Assembly (NCBI GenBank): GCA_947311845.1
Contig: CAMZMU010000075.1
Span: forward strand, 24,155,421 to 24,219,420
Origin: Poa pratensis
Lineage: Eukaryota > Streptophyta > Magnoliopsida > Poales > Poaceae
DNA length: 64,000 bases
Direction of reading: 5' to 3'
Shown: in pieces, positions 1 to 10,430 of the stretch
Layout: every line of letters begins with the position of its first letter
Numbering within the stretch: the stretch's first letter is position 1
Notes under the pieces: generated by a model
The model's database searches: none
Told to the model about the DNA's origin: nothing
Seen by the model: only the letters and a program-made list of their open reading frames with translations
Made by a program: the position numbers and the translations under genes

Positions 1-982
1 AAATTCAAAAAAAATAAGAATAAAAATATATTTAACTATTAATTACACTAATTAATATTAAATACATATTATCTAATTTATTCTGGCTCCGAAAACCATT
101 TTGTTGGCCCCCGAACTCCATCGGATATGTCCCAGAACCATTCCGGAACTCTTCTCTATTTTCTCTTCGATATCCAATCTTATGAAAACGTCACCTACCC
201 TTAAGTGTGATACCCTAGCGGTTCGGTATCACTCCAGACATGATCGAGAACCCTTCTCCGATCAATGACTATCAGGGAGACCAGGATGGCTATGATAGCC
301 CCTGTGCGTCCACGAATAACTTTGTCGTTTGAACCTTTAGACGTCAAGTCTCAGGCCTTTTGCCAGGCGATACTTAGTTTGTCCGAGACTCGATCTCCGG
401 TATCATGATACCGAGCTTGATCTCGTTACTTGACAATAATATCTTTACTCGTCTGTGATATTACATCCTCGAGTCACATGCTTGCAAGCTCATTGATGTA
501 ATCTCACCGAGTGGGCCCAGAGTATCCATCCTACTATGGGGATTGGCAAATTCCGCTCTTGATCCCTCGCCTCAACATACTTCCTTCCGATACCCGAGAG
601 GGACACCTTTATTGTCATCCTATATAAGACATGACGTTTGATGCAATCAAACTATCTTTTAGAAATAGCAATTAGAGTTGATCTCACGGTCAAAGGCGTA
701 ATGACTACGTCTTATGAATATTGGGTGTGTCCATCACATCATTCACCTAATGATTGAGTCCATTGTCAACTGACATAAATGTCACATGATCAGGAAACCT
801 CGATCATCAATCGCACAACGGACTAGTAAAGAGGCTACTAGGGACCTGGTTGTTTACGTATCACACGTGTATTAATGTTTCCGCTTAATACAGTTATAGC
901 ATCCTACAAAACATATTATGAATAATTGAGATATGACAAATAAAATATCTTTATTAATTGCCTCTACGGCATATCTCCTTCA
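1..982 (-). mobile_element. Ty1-copia LTR, BARE/Angela-like, cut by the window edge
   Basis: Read on the minus strand, the sequence from 982 begins TGAAGGAGATATGCCGTAGA, close to the remembered start of Triticeae BARE/Angela-type copia LTRs. Further in are other features I associate with this LTR type: a run of panicle-grass style phrases such as the gcctctacggcatat end and the 'catcacatcattcacctaatgattgag' type block, here degenerate. No coding region is present, so only LTR sequence is visible and I cannot tell a solo LTR from one end of a full element lying to the left. It abuts a GC-rich gene remnant at 983. Family name is from memory; LTR identity is more certain than the family. Confidence 0.75.
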
Positions 983-1281
983 GAGGACGGGAGGCCGTGG
1001 AGGACGAGTAGTGGCGGAGCCACGGCTCGGCATGCCCATGGCTAAGCCGATGCACTCCCTTGTATTGGTATCATGCATTGATGATTAAAGTAAAAAAATG
1101 TGTTGGTAAACGCTGATAATTAAGAATGCACTTAGGCTTTGCCCATGCTCCGTTGGCAAGCTAGCTCGCCACTGAGGACGAGGACGGCAAGGCCCTGGAC
1201 AGGAGGTCGCTGGTCACGTCGATGACGGCTTCCCTCGATGTCCTCCCGGTCCATTCCATTCTTCATCATCTTTACTAGGGT
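983..1281 (+). pseudogene. Unidentified gene remnant split by a MITE
   Basis: The flanks of the MITE at 1009-1174 join, once one copy of the 8 bp duplication is removed, into one open frame rich in acidic and basic residues: it runs through EDEDGKALDRRSLVTSM and ends at a TAG near 1278. GC content and codon composition look like a cereal exon and unlike the AT-rich surroundings. The left side is cut by the copia LTR ending at 982, so the upstream part is lost or lies outside the window. I do not recognise the protein family. It could also be chance GC-rich sequence inside an older element. Confidence 0.3.
1009..1174. mobile_element. hAT-type MITE, 166 bp
   Basis: Terminal inverted repeats begin TAGTGGCGGAGC on the left and, on the opposite strand, CAGTGGCGAGCT on the right. 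An 8 bp direct repeat AGGACGAG lies at 1001-1008 and 1175-1182, the target-site length of hAT transposons. There is no coding capacity. Confidence 0.8.
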
Positions 1282-1674
1282 GTATTGACGCCATCTGTGT
1301 CATTTAATAACTTTACAGCACTGGGCCACGGGTCAGTTTTTACCACGATAGAAACGGTACGAAGGGAACCGTGGACACAGATTTTGATGAGAATGTACGA
1401 ATAGGATATCGGGTGCATCTGAGATCGGGTGCCAAAGTGGATTTTCGATATATTCCCCCAGAACTTTACATCGGAAGACTTGTTTTAAGGTTCACCTTAA
1501 AAAAAATATGGGTCGGTCCAATTTACAGAATATGAAAGGGACATCATTTTTCTCCAAAACCTTTAACTAGCGGTTATTTTAAGGGTTTGACCGCTTTAAG
1601 GAATTTGCTGGAGATGCTCTGAAGAAATTTTACTAAAAATGAAACGAAATTAGATTGGATTGTTTTCAGTGGAC
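1282..1674. other. Intergenic, nothing recognised
   Basis: AT-biased sequence with no convincing reading frame, no tandem repeat and no transposon terminus that I can see. It ends at the TAA target site (1675-1677) of the Harbinger element. Confidence 0.5.
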
Positions 1675-2491
1675 TAAGGGCCTGTTTGTTTCAGCTTCGG
1701 CTTTAGCTTTTGAGTTTGAAAAGCGGAAGTGCAACAAACAGCTAGCGGTAGCAAAGCGCTGGGCAAAAGCGTGGTCAGAAAATGAACTATCGCGCGAGCG
1801 AGACGGGAAGCTAGCTCGGACCTGCTTCCCGAGCTTTTCTCCGCTTCCCGAGTGTCACCGGACCAAATTGCCCTCTACTGTTTTGACTAATTACGGAAAA
1901 CCTGCCATCCTGATATAATTCCAGATTTCCGTGTGAATGGTTCTGACCGAGGACCGCCCGACTCTTTTTCCCCTTTCTCTCGTACAGGCCATGGAGGGCT
2001 AAGGTTTGGGGTTCCGCCGCCACCACCCCCCACCGCCGCCACCGCCCCCCGCCGCCGCCTCCCCGCCACCGCAGTCCCCCACCGCCTTGTGTAAGAACCT
2101 CCCCGCTGGGCCCTCCAAGAACTCGCGCCGTCGGCGCACGACCTCGTTCCCGTCGGTCGCCGGATACGGGATTGCTTCGAGCCGCCGCGTCGCCCGGTTT
2201 CGTCCACCGCCGAGCACGTGACCTCGTCCGTCGATTGGGCTACATACTGCTCTGACCCCGGCAGCTCTTCTTCGCCGCCGACCACATCCCTGCTCCACCA
2301 AGCGCCTCCAGCGGCAAGGTGAGGCCATTCCCCTATTTTTCTTCTTTCTTTATGCAATCTTGATCTTGTATTTTGTGTTGTGTAGATGTGTGTATTAGAC
2401 AGAATGCATAGCCTTATACTTTGCATAGATAGATTGATATCCATATAGTTCATGTCATGCATTGAGTTAAATATTTTATCTATGTAATTAG

Positions 2492-2815
2492 ATGGAAGAA
2501 AAGACACCTAAGGCACATTGGGATGCATCATCTACTACAATCTTTTGTCAAATCTGCAAGGATCAAAAAGATGCAGGAAATAGGCCTACCGCTTCCTTAG
2601 TCCGGAGGGGTACAAGTGTTTAGGTAGAGAGTTTGCTCGCAGGACAGGGAGAAATTACAGCAAGCCACGGTTCAAAAACAAATGGGATACAACCAAAGCA
2701 TTGTACCAAGCATGGGTGTACTACAAAGTCAAAGCTACCGGACTTGGTTGGGATCCGGTGAAGCAAACAATTACAGCAGATGACGCACAGTGGGCTGAAT
2801 TGATCAAGGTATGAG
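2492..2815 (+). pseudogene. Harbinger Myb/SANT-like protein exon, frameshifted
   Basis: An ATG follows directly on an intron acceptor (AG at 2490-2491). The first part reads as a protein containing HWDASSTTIFCQICKDQ. After about 2610 the family-like reading (YKCLGREFARRTGRNYSKPR, later KNKWDTTKALYQAW and WAELIKV) continues in another frame, so there is a frameshift in the exon and the first frame stops within a few codons. The KNKWDxxK...W pattern is that of the Myb/SANT-like DNA-binding domain (Myb_DNA-bind_3) partnered with plant Harbinger transposases, which helps bring transposase to the element ends. A good splice donor (AAG then GTATGA) ends the exon at 2808, so it may have been spliced to the transposase exon at 3315 instead of being a separate gene. 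Confidence 0.7.
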
Positions 2816-2924
2816 ATATGCCATGTTTATGTCATATTTACATTTCGAAATAGATGGATCAAATGACTTGGAATATTCCTCTATGTATGGACATGTTACC
2901 TTTATCGATGGCTGCTCATATATG

Positions 2925-3250
2925 ATGTTGTTTTATCATATATGCTGCTGTTTTGGTGTTGGTTGCTCCTATATGCTGCTATTTTATCATATATGATGCT
3001 GTTTTGGTGCTGGTTGCTCCTATATGCTGCTGTTTTATCATGTATGATGGTGTTTTGGTGCTGGTTGCTCCTATATGCTGTTGTTTTGGTGCTGGTTACT
3101 CATATATGCTGCTGGTTTATCCTATATGTTGTTGTTTTGGTGCTGGTTACTCATATATGCTGCTGGTTTATCATATATGCTGCTGTTTTGGTGCTGGTTG
3201 CTCATATATGCTGCTTTTTTGGTCAATTATGCTACTGGTTTGGTCATATA
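2925..3250 (+). repeat. 51 bp minisatellite inside a Harbinger intron
   Basis: A unit containing TTTTGGTGCTGGTTGCTC and TATATGCTGCTG recurs with starts near 2951, 3002, 3053, 3084, 3135 and 3186: spacing 51 bp except one shortened 31 bp copy. It sits between a splice donor at 2809 and an acceptor at 3313-3314, so it is probably intronic. Confidence 0.9.
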
Positions 3251-3314
3251 TGCTGTTGTTTCATATTGTTTTCATCATATATATTGCTGATCACATGTAT
3301 GTTGTTGTTTTCAG

Positions 3315-4590
3315 ATGAGCACAAGTCAGAGTAGTGATGGAAGTGACAGTGATGATGCCATTGAGTCCGCACTTATGAAATCAAGAAGGCACCGTCGGCG
3401 ACGGAATACACAAATGATGTATCATGTTCTTTCACACTCCGAGAAGCATCTAATGAAGAAAAAGAGGATAGAACCAAGAATCACCGGACAACAATGGGTA
3501 TTTGATAACTTGGGCAACTCGAAGGATTGTTATGACATGTTTAGAATGCATAGGCCATGTTTTAATTATTTGCATGACACTTTGGTTGAAAACTATGGTC
3601 TAGAAGGGTCAACCCGCATGTGTTCCGAGGAGGCACTTGGAATGTTTTTGTGGACTCTTGGTAGTCCACAATCCGTGACTCAAGTTCATAACCGATTCAA
3701 GAGATCCAAGGAGACAATCAATAGGAAGTTCGCCGAGGTGCTATATTGCGTGAATCAATTAGCAGGAGACATCATCAAGCCTATTGATCCATTGTTCCCG
3801 ACGGTGCATGAGAGGCTCCGAGACTCTAGATTTACACCTCATTTCAATGGTGCAATTGGTGCAATTGATGCAATTGATGGGACACACATACCAGTTATTG
3901 TGCCAGCTGCTCATATGGTCAACCATGTTGGTCGCCTTGGATATTCCACACAGAATGTTATGGCTGTTTGTGATTTTGACTTGCGGTTCACCTCCATAGT
4001 TGCAGGATGGCCAGTTCTGTGCACGACACGAGGATATTCAAAGATACATTGCTTAAGTTTGAAGCAAATTTTCTCATCCTCTCTAGGTATATATTAGGCT
4101 TGTGGATTCTTCATTGGGTGATATTGGTGTCATATATGCTATCACTAACTTGTGTTTCATGCAGGAAGATACTATCTAGTTGATTCGGGTTATCCCAATC
4201 AGGAAGGATATCTTTCACCATATACAGGAACCAAGTATCATCTACCCGAGTTTAGACTATGTAGAGGACCTACTGGAAAGCAAGAAATATTCAACCATGC
4301 CCACTCATCTTTGCGGAATGCTATTGAGAGAGCATTTGGGGTATTGAAGCAGAAATGGCGCATCTTGCATGGTATATCAAATTACCCGTTAGAGAAGCAC
4401 ACAAAGTCAGTTGTTCGATGTAGACTTCTATCGATGTGATAGTGATGAGAACTATATGCCTCCAGGGCATGTTGTTACCACACAATGAGGCAACAATGAC
4501 AATGATTTGGGAGGGGACCATGTTAGCATGAACACCGCTCGTGACAACATAGCTAATGCTTTGTTCGCATCAAGAGGAGGTGACTTGTAG
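3315..4590 (+). pseudogene. PIF/Harbinger transposase (HARBI1/DDE_Tnp_4), broken
   Basis: Starts with ATG right after an acceptor. The N-terminus is acidic/basic linker (about residues 1-60), then the helical region with FNYLHDTLVE and the nuclease. The DDE residues are visible: D in AIDGTHIPV, D in LVDSGYPN and E in NAIERAFGVLK. A 78 nt GT-AG intron (4087-4164) restores LGRYYLVDSGYPN across the junction. Breaks: a one-base loss near 4012 shifts the frame after AGWP; about 45 bases are missing near 4400, removing the usual ALHNF region; a TGA at 4486-4488 lies in the final frame, which ends GGDL at 4590. The protein would recognise the terminal repeats and cut at TAA sites; this copy cannot make it intact. 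Confidence 0.88.
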
Positions 4591-5151
4591 TATTGTAGAT
4601 ACGCCAGTTCATAGTTATTTTGGGTTCATATGGAGAAGCCTTGTAATATATTTGTCGGACAACCTCGCATGGTCTTTTGGATATATGTGATGTGTTATGG
4701 TTGTAGATATACCAAGCTTGTAGTTCTTTTGGGTTCATATGGAGAAGCCTTGTAATATATTTGTTGGACAACCTCGCATGGTCTTTTGGATATATGTGAA
4801 TTGTTATGGTCTCTCGGATATATGTAATGCTCTATGTTTGGATAAATATGTGTTTCAATTATTAGATATAAATAGATAAACTGAGATGATTTAGCTCCCT
4901 AAACATCGTAATAATGAATTAAATAAGTCAAAAACAATTGTTTCGCTTCAAATCGGCACTTATATAACATCTTTAGCACTCAGGGGCATTCCAGACATTT
5001 CACCCAGAAAATCAACAGAAACAGCTACCAACAGCACTCCTGCCAAACATCAAATCTCTGCTTCCAACAGCTGCTTCTCACAGCTGCTTTTCCACAGCTC
5101 AACAGCTACAGCTGCTTCTTAAAAGCTGCAGCCCAAACAAACAGACCCTAA

Positions 5152-6304
5152 GGGCCACTTCTTTCGGGCTTCCTAACCAGCTTCGAGGTCCCAGGCCGCT
5201 GAAACCGAAAAGAAGTGTTATTTCCACCGCGAAGCTGGTTTCCTTCACATCGCGAGAAACTGGTGGCGAGGTGTTTCTGGGCAGCTCCCGCAAAGGGCCC
5301 GAAGCGTTATTTGGCTCGCCCCTCGTTTTCCAGTTATTTATGAGAGAACTGCCACCGCAAGAAAACGCATTGAGAGGAAAAAAAGACTAGTCAACTCCTC
5401 TCTCTCTCTCCTCGACCCGACCCGTCCCTCGCTCTCTTTCCTCTCGCGATGGGATCGGCGAAATAGAGGTCGCTGCCGCCGCCTGCTATCCACCGTCGGC
5501 GCGCATCCGCCGGCTCCGACTCCTCCCGCCGGTCCGCCTCTGGGTCCGTCTCGTTCCGCCCGGCCCGCCTCTGCCCGAGCTCCTCCGCCCCAACTCCTCC
5601 GACCGACGACTGCATCGGAGCTCCTCTGACCGCCGCCGCCCCAGCTGCTCCGCTCTGGCTCCTCCGACCGCTGCCTTCCCAGCTCCTCCAACCCTCGCCG
5701 AGCAGCTCGTTCGGCCGTCGCTGACAACCTTCGCCGATGATGTTGACCTCCCAGCCACCGGAAACAATCTTGTCCAATCCCAAAAAAAAACTGAATATAT
5801 GTGACTGTGAATGACGTTGTTTGTGGTCTGGTATAAGGCTCAGTTTGTGTTGTTTGTACATCACCAATTTGTAGATTTTTTGGACTAGGACCGTGGTCTT
5901 TATGTGTATTTGGACTGGATGCATGTTTAAAAATCATGAAAATGTCTACAACATAAAAAATGGCATATGTAAAACATCTTTTTTAAACATTTTTATGAAA
6001 ATGTCTACAACATAAAAATCATGAAAATGTCTACATTTTTTGTAACATTTTTATTTTATTTCTACCTCTTCTTATATACTAAAAAAATGCCATATGTAAT
6101 ATATCATCATTTTTACTATTCGCAAAATCAAATTCAGGGGTGTTATAGACATCTCATAACCCAACACAGCGAATAAGCAAAAAGTGCACAAACCCAAAAG
6201 AAGTCTCCCATGCAGTTTTTAGTAGCTTCTTCCCACAACAATTTCTCCCCACCGGAATCTATAAGCCGGCTTATGCATAAGCAGAAGCCCAAAAGAAGTG
6301 GCCC
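5152..6304. mobile_element. Non-autonomous PIF/Harbinger element, 1.15 kb
   Basis: Left end GGGCCACTTCTTTCGGGCTT and, on the opposite strand, right end GGGCCACTTCTTTTGGGCTT. TAA flanks both sides (5149-5151 and 6305-6307); the left TAA is also the right target site of the neighbouring Harbinger element. No transposase is present. The middle (about 5390-5760) is very GC-rich and low in complexity, like a cereal 5' leader exon. At about 5935-6035 a short unit containing ATGAAAATGTCTACAACAT is repeated. Long minus-strand frames here are products of GC richness. Confidence 0.85.
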
Positions 6305-6307
6305 TAA

Positions 6308-6670
6308 GATATAGCAAATCCATGAAGTTAATATAAGTCATGAGTTCTCTGCAAAGCCTTTTTCTTTGAAAAAACGTGACACTTAACATAGTTCCATTAT
6401 AATATCGTACCATTCAATGGGGAATTTTTTTGCACTATCTGATATGTGTATAAAAAGGATTTAAAAAGAAGCCAGATTTAAGATGTGGGTATCAACAATA
6501 TTTCAGCCGCCACATCATCTGGCAGATGTTTATCGGGATTGTACAGAGTAGTAGTTCTTCGCTCCGTGTTGTACACATACGATCCCTTTCGCCCAAGCCC
6601 TTTCAGCTATGTCCAGCTTCTCAACGCTAATATGCAGAACTTTACTTATGTAAAATTGCTGACCGAAGGA
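6308..6670. other. Intergenic, nothing recognised
   Basis: No supported gene or terminus between the Harbinger element and the poly-T tract that marks the 3' end of the LINE on the minus strand. Confidence 0.5.
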
Positions 6671-8320
6671 TTTTTTTTTCAAGAACAGGCAACCAAAATG
6701 GTTGCTGTCTTCTCATTAAGATTGAAAAGGGGTTTTTACAGGAGTTTTTCCATTACAAACGGCTAAGCCGGACACACACTACTAACTAAGGACTACTCCT
6801 CCCGATAGCCTACTCCTTTTGCCGCTGCATCCCACAGGTCCAGCTCTTGCTTTGCTTTCTTCACCACTTCTAACATAGTGTCATTCTTGTTCTTGAACAC
6901 CCTGGCATTTCTTTCCAGCCACAATCTGCGCATTCCTGCAAAATCAACAGTGCTTCATTTGTTTTGGTTTTGACCTTCTCCTGCCTCTGTTCTGTGTAAC
7001 TACTCCTTCACTCCATAGCTCACACATACATAAAATTTAGTTAGTTTACGCTGGTCCCTTACCCCCAGCTTTCACCTTGTACTCTTGTACGATGCTTCTC
7101 TTAATTAAAGAAATCAGCGCTGGCTGTGTTTCGTCAAAAAAGAGCAGTGGCGTACTTCTTCTTCTGTTTCCTGGACTGTTTCTGAATCGTCATGCACCAC
7201 CATGTTCTGACAGTTGTGTCCATCGAGGGTGTGAAGTCTTGCAGATTGCAGTCCTTGCTAAGCCTGAACCAGAATTCTCGAGAGAAAGGACATGCATTCA
7301 GAAGGTGATCTATTGTTTCATCGTCTTGGTCGCAGAGCATACAGTTTGCTGGACCTGATAAACCCCGTTTGGTCAGTCAAGTCTGTTGTCCAGCACCTGT
7401 TCTTCATGCAAGCCACACGAACATCTTTTCTTTCAGCGGTGTCCTGTTCTTCGAAAACCATGCTGCATAGTCTGCTTCAATTTTCCCTTGGAAGAAGGCC
7501 TGGTATGTTGATGCAGCAGAGTAAACACCATTATTTGTGAGGCGCCATCTCCAACTGTCCTCTTCTTCCGACAAGGGTGCTTGGTTATGAATGATGCCCC
7601 AGAGAGCTCCATGTATTGCACAATTTCTTGTATTGTGAGCGTTCCTCTAATATCCAAGACCCACTGGTTGTTTTGCAGTGCCTCTGCAATAGATCTTCTC
7701 TTAGCACCCCTAGCCGTTACGAATTTCATCAAATCCGGTGCAATTTGTGCATGGCTTCTTCCCTGTAGCCATCTGTCCAGCCAGAAATTCAGCTTGTCAC
7801 CCTTTTCTACAATACAACAGTTTGCGGCCTGGAACATATCTTCAGCTTCCTTGGACAATTTGAATTATAGGCCTGTCCACGCACGCAGTGGTCCTGCTTT
7901 TTCCATCCATCGCCACCTGATTCTCAGAGCATCATTCAACATTTTCAGGTTGTGCAATCCCAATCCTCCCATTTTTGTAGGCATACACACATGTTGCCAA
8001 GCAACACGACAGTGACCTCCATTTGTGTCTGCAGCCCCGTGCCACAGAAAAGCCCTGCATATTTTGTTTATCTTTTTGATTACCCACGGTGGAAGATCCA
8101 GTGACATCATGTGATACACTGCAGTTGATGACAACACAGTTTTTGTGAGGATGAGCCTTCCACTTGGTGTTAACATCAATGCCTTCCAGGTTGCTATTCT
8201 GCTGGCTATTTTGTCAATTACGGCTTGTAACTCTGCCTTTCTCAATTTTGCCAGGGAGATTGGCAGTCCTAAGTACTGACAAGGAAAATCAACTACCTTG
8301 CAAGGAAAATCCTGAGCTCC
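6671..8320 (-). mobile_element. 5'-truncated L1-type LINE
   Basis: The plus strand has a run of nine T at 6671-6679, which is the poly-A tail of a minus-strand LINE. Going up the minus strand there is a 3' untranslated region (about 6680-7133), then the C-terminal part of ORF2. Homology starts about 8315, in the segment with CQYLGLPIS, so roughly two thirds of the element is missing, as expected for incomplete target-primed reverse transcription. I could not find a matching target-site duplication. Confidence 0.8.
7134..8313 (-). pseudogene. LINE ORF2 C-terminus (RT thumb and zf-RVT), broken
   Basis: On the minus strand the frame begins with the QYLGLPIS motif found just after the reverse transcriptase core, continues through SGRLILTKTVLSSTAVYHM and GGLGLHNLKMLNDALRIRW, and after an in-frame stop at 7865-7867 goes on with KLNFWLDRWLQG. 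A frameshift near 7525 separates this from the zinc-binding domain (CMLCDQDDETIDHLLNACPF), seen in another frame at about 7150-7340. These are hallmarks of plant non-LTR retrotransposon ORF2. At least one stop and one frameshift make it non-functional. Confidence 0.85.
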
Positions 8321-9344
8321 GAGCCGTGCTCAGGAAACATCTTCGCACCAAGGAGTGATCGATGTCGTCATGCAAGATCCAACACCATCAATGAACGCTG
8401 CAAGCCTACAGCTTTATCCCTTCTGCATTCTCAACTTACAAGGTTATGGATTTCTCTTTTTGTTTCTCCAAACAAAAACCAACTACGAACCGAAATTTGG
8501 AAATAACGTTTCATAGATATATTTATCCTTTTTGGAGAAAGTCACATGTTATGGTGCTTGAAGTATAAATAATTTCAGTTTTTCACTCAATGCGATATCA
8601 TTTATTGAAGCACACTTATCATCATTCGCTACAAGAAAAGTCGCCCTTTAGCACGGATGTCCCCGACGTCTGTTGTAGATGGTGCACATCTACCACTATT
8701 TTCTAGGGATTTTTTTTTGGTTTTGTGATAGATATGTGTGATGGTTTGAACGGTGTTGCAATATATCTCTAAAAGTCTGATATGATGCAGTGTAAAGATC
8801 AGCCTTAGTTTCTTACATTTGTTGAAAATCACAGTCAAGTTTCTAAAAGCTCCTATATTGGGAGAAAACGAGATAATCGATGTGCTCAAATCCTACTAAT
8901 GATAGAAAACGAGATAATCGATGTGCACAATAATTGTATTTTTCTCCTTTTCCATTCTGCAATTGTACGGCTTTAGGGGTTTCTCTTTCTTGCTGCAAAC
9001 AAAAGCTGACTTTGAGTAGAAATTTTGAAGCAACATTTGATGAATTAATAAAAGAATTCCTAAAAAACTTTTGGAAATTGTTTCTGCTGATTGGGTGCAT
9101 GAATTGTAAACAATAAGTTTTTCCACTCAAAGGACATATTCATCCTACGTTGTCAGCTATTTAAATAGGAAAACGCTTGGCGCGTTAGGTCGCTCCCGTT
9201 CCGCGCGTGTATGTACATGGGTACCTCGCACGCGCTGGTCGCGGTTTGCACGTCGCTTTGGACTCCACTGCTTTCCTTCCTTCCCTGCACATGGGTGGAC
9301 CTACATGCTACAGTACTACTAGTACTAGCGATGCAAGCACCGAT
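8321..9344. other. Intergenic DNA with diverged internal duplication
   Basis: No gene. Two diverged stretches near 8450-8600 and 8965-9130 share an order of short phrases (TTTCTCTTT, CAAACAAAA, then an AAATTT block, then TTTTTCACTCAA/TTTTTCCACTCAA), suggesting an old duplication. GAAAACGAGATAATCGATGTG occurs at about 8865 and 8904, 39 bp apart. Confidence 0.4.
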
Positions 9345-9352
9345 GCCACCCA

Positions 9353-9809
9353 CGCACTGAGCTTCAGTGACTTGTTGACTACAAGTCACGGAGAGACTTG
9401 TGCGCATCTTAGCCCTCTGTTTTAGATTCAATGGATAAGATTTGTCCAAATTTGTAACTCAAAATAAAAAGTGTTCGAAAAAAATTGAAAAACATCCAGC
9501 AAATCACAAATGGCTTGCTATATACTCTTGGAAAGTTTCGTTTCATTTGGACCATTATTTTGTCAATAAGTAAATTTTATAGCTTAAAATGGTAAAATGC
9601 TATTTATGTACAAAATATTAATCGAAATAGGATCCCACTTTCCCAGAATATAAAGCGAGGCATTTGTGATTTACTGGATTTTTTTCGAACACTTTTTATT
9701 TTGAGTTACAAATTTAGACAAATCTTATTCATTAGATCTAAAACGGAGGGCTGAGATGGCCACAAGGGTCTCCGTGACTTGTAGTCTACAAGTCACCGAA
9801 ACTCAGTCC
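9353..9809. mobile_element. Fold-back MITE with very long inverted repeats
   Basis: The two halves are inverted copies over about 170 bp each: both contain GACTACAAGTCACGGAG near the tip and AACTCAAAATAAAAAGTGTT further in. GCCACCCA occurs at 9345-9352 and 9810-9817, an 8 bp target duplication that points to hAT. There is no coding sequence; the short centre (about 9520-9640) is unique. Confidence 0.85.
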
Positions 9810-9898
9810 GCCACCCAGTACTACTGCTAGTCGTTTGACGACTTGACTTTCCACGCCCCTGCTTTGTTTTGCAATTTCGAGTGTGAGGCTATAATGTA

Positions 9899-9970
9899 CT
9901 CCCTCCGTTCGGAAAAGGATGACTTCCATTTAATATCAAATGGAAGTCATCCTTTTTCAAACGGAGGGAG
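9899..9970. mobile_element. Stowaway MITE, 72 bp
   Basis: Begins CTCCCTCCGTTCGGAAAAGG and ends with its near-perfect inverse, flanked by TA at 9897-9898 and 9971-9972, the Tc1/mariner target site. At 72 bp it is little more than its two arms and would fold into one hairpin. Confidence 0.95.
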
Positions 9971-9972
9971 TA

Positions 9973-10430
9973 GGACTTATTATTTTTATTGTGAAAACAT
10001 ATTCGAGTTGTTTGCAATGGTTTTTTCGGCGGTTGTTCCTGTTTTCTCCGGATTTCTCGGCGATGCATATGTGTTCTCAATCTGTAACAAACTCGTGTAC
10101 ATACACGACTTGTTGCGAATGTTCCTATGCGTTCCTACAAATTGCGTTTTCCCGGATTTTTTGATGACGTACTTCCAGTTTATATTAAATTTATATGCCG
10201 TTTGTTGTGAGATCATACACAAATGTTGCAATGTTTTTTTGCGTGATTTCTACAAAGTTTGTTGTTTCTCTAGGATTTTCTGTGGAATGATGTTTTATGT
10301 GCTTCTTCAAATGCCGCAAACATGTGAATTTTTTGTTGTCATTGTTGGTATTTTTTTTGTTGAAATATGTGGTGATTTTTGTTGCAAATAAATCTGCGGC
10401 AAAACATTTGTTGCTTACCCACTTAGTGCC
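9973..10430. other. AT-rich intergenic, T/G-rich low-complexity
   Basis: Rich in TTGTTGCAA/TTTTTGTTGAAAT phrases, also seen at 13900-13960 and 22430-22560, which suggests members of one degenerate repeat family. No supported gene. Confidence 0.4.

Larger units (their letters stand above)
1678..5148 (+). mobile_element. PIF/Harbinger DNA transposon, defective
   Basis: The element starts GGGCCTGTTTGTTTCAGCTT and ends, on the opposite strand, GGGTCTGTTTGTTTGGGCTG, giving imperfect terminal inverted repeats. TAA is duplicated at 1675-1677 and 5149-5151, the 3 bp target site typical of PIF/Harbinger. Inside, on the plus strand, are a GC-rich leader exon (about 1990-2318), a GT-AG intron (2319-2491), a Myb/SANT-type coding exon, a candidate intron made of 51 bp repeats (2809-3314) and a transposase gene with a further short intron (4087-4164). 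Both proteins are broken, so the copy should not move unaided. The 3' part after the gene (4591-5148) is AT-rich with two near-identical 120-130 bp blocks at about 4600-4800. Confidence 0.9.

Noticed and set aside
1811..2328. Minus-strand Arg/Gly-rich frames over the Harbinger leader
   Set aside because: GC-rich low-complexity sequence; the plus strand has splice sites and a recognisable gene downstream.
2942..3334. Open frames of 60-130 codons coding for hydrophobic repeats
   Set aside because: They arise from the 51 bp minisatellite, which lies between good splice sites, and occur in all three frames equally.
5338..5937. Long minus-strand frames inside the second Harbinger element
   Set aside because: Overlapping frames with no domain, explained by GC richness.
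8626..8650. CGCTACAAGAAAAG, similar to a CACTA transposon end
   Set aside because: First bases do not match CACTA and no partner end or subterminal repeat was found.
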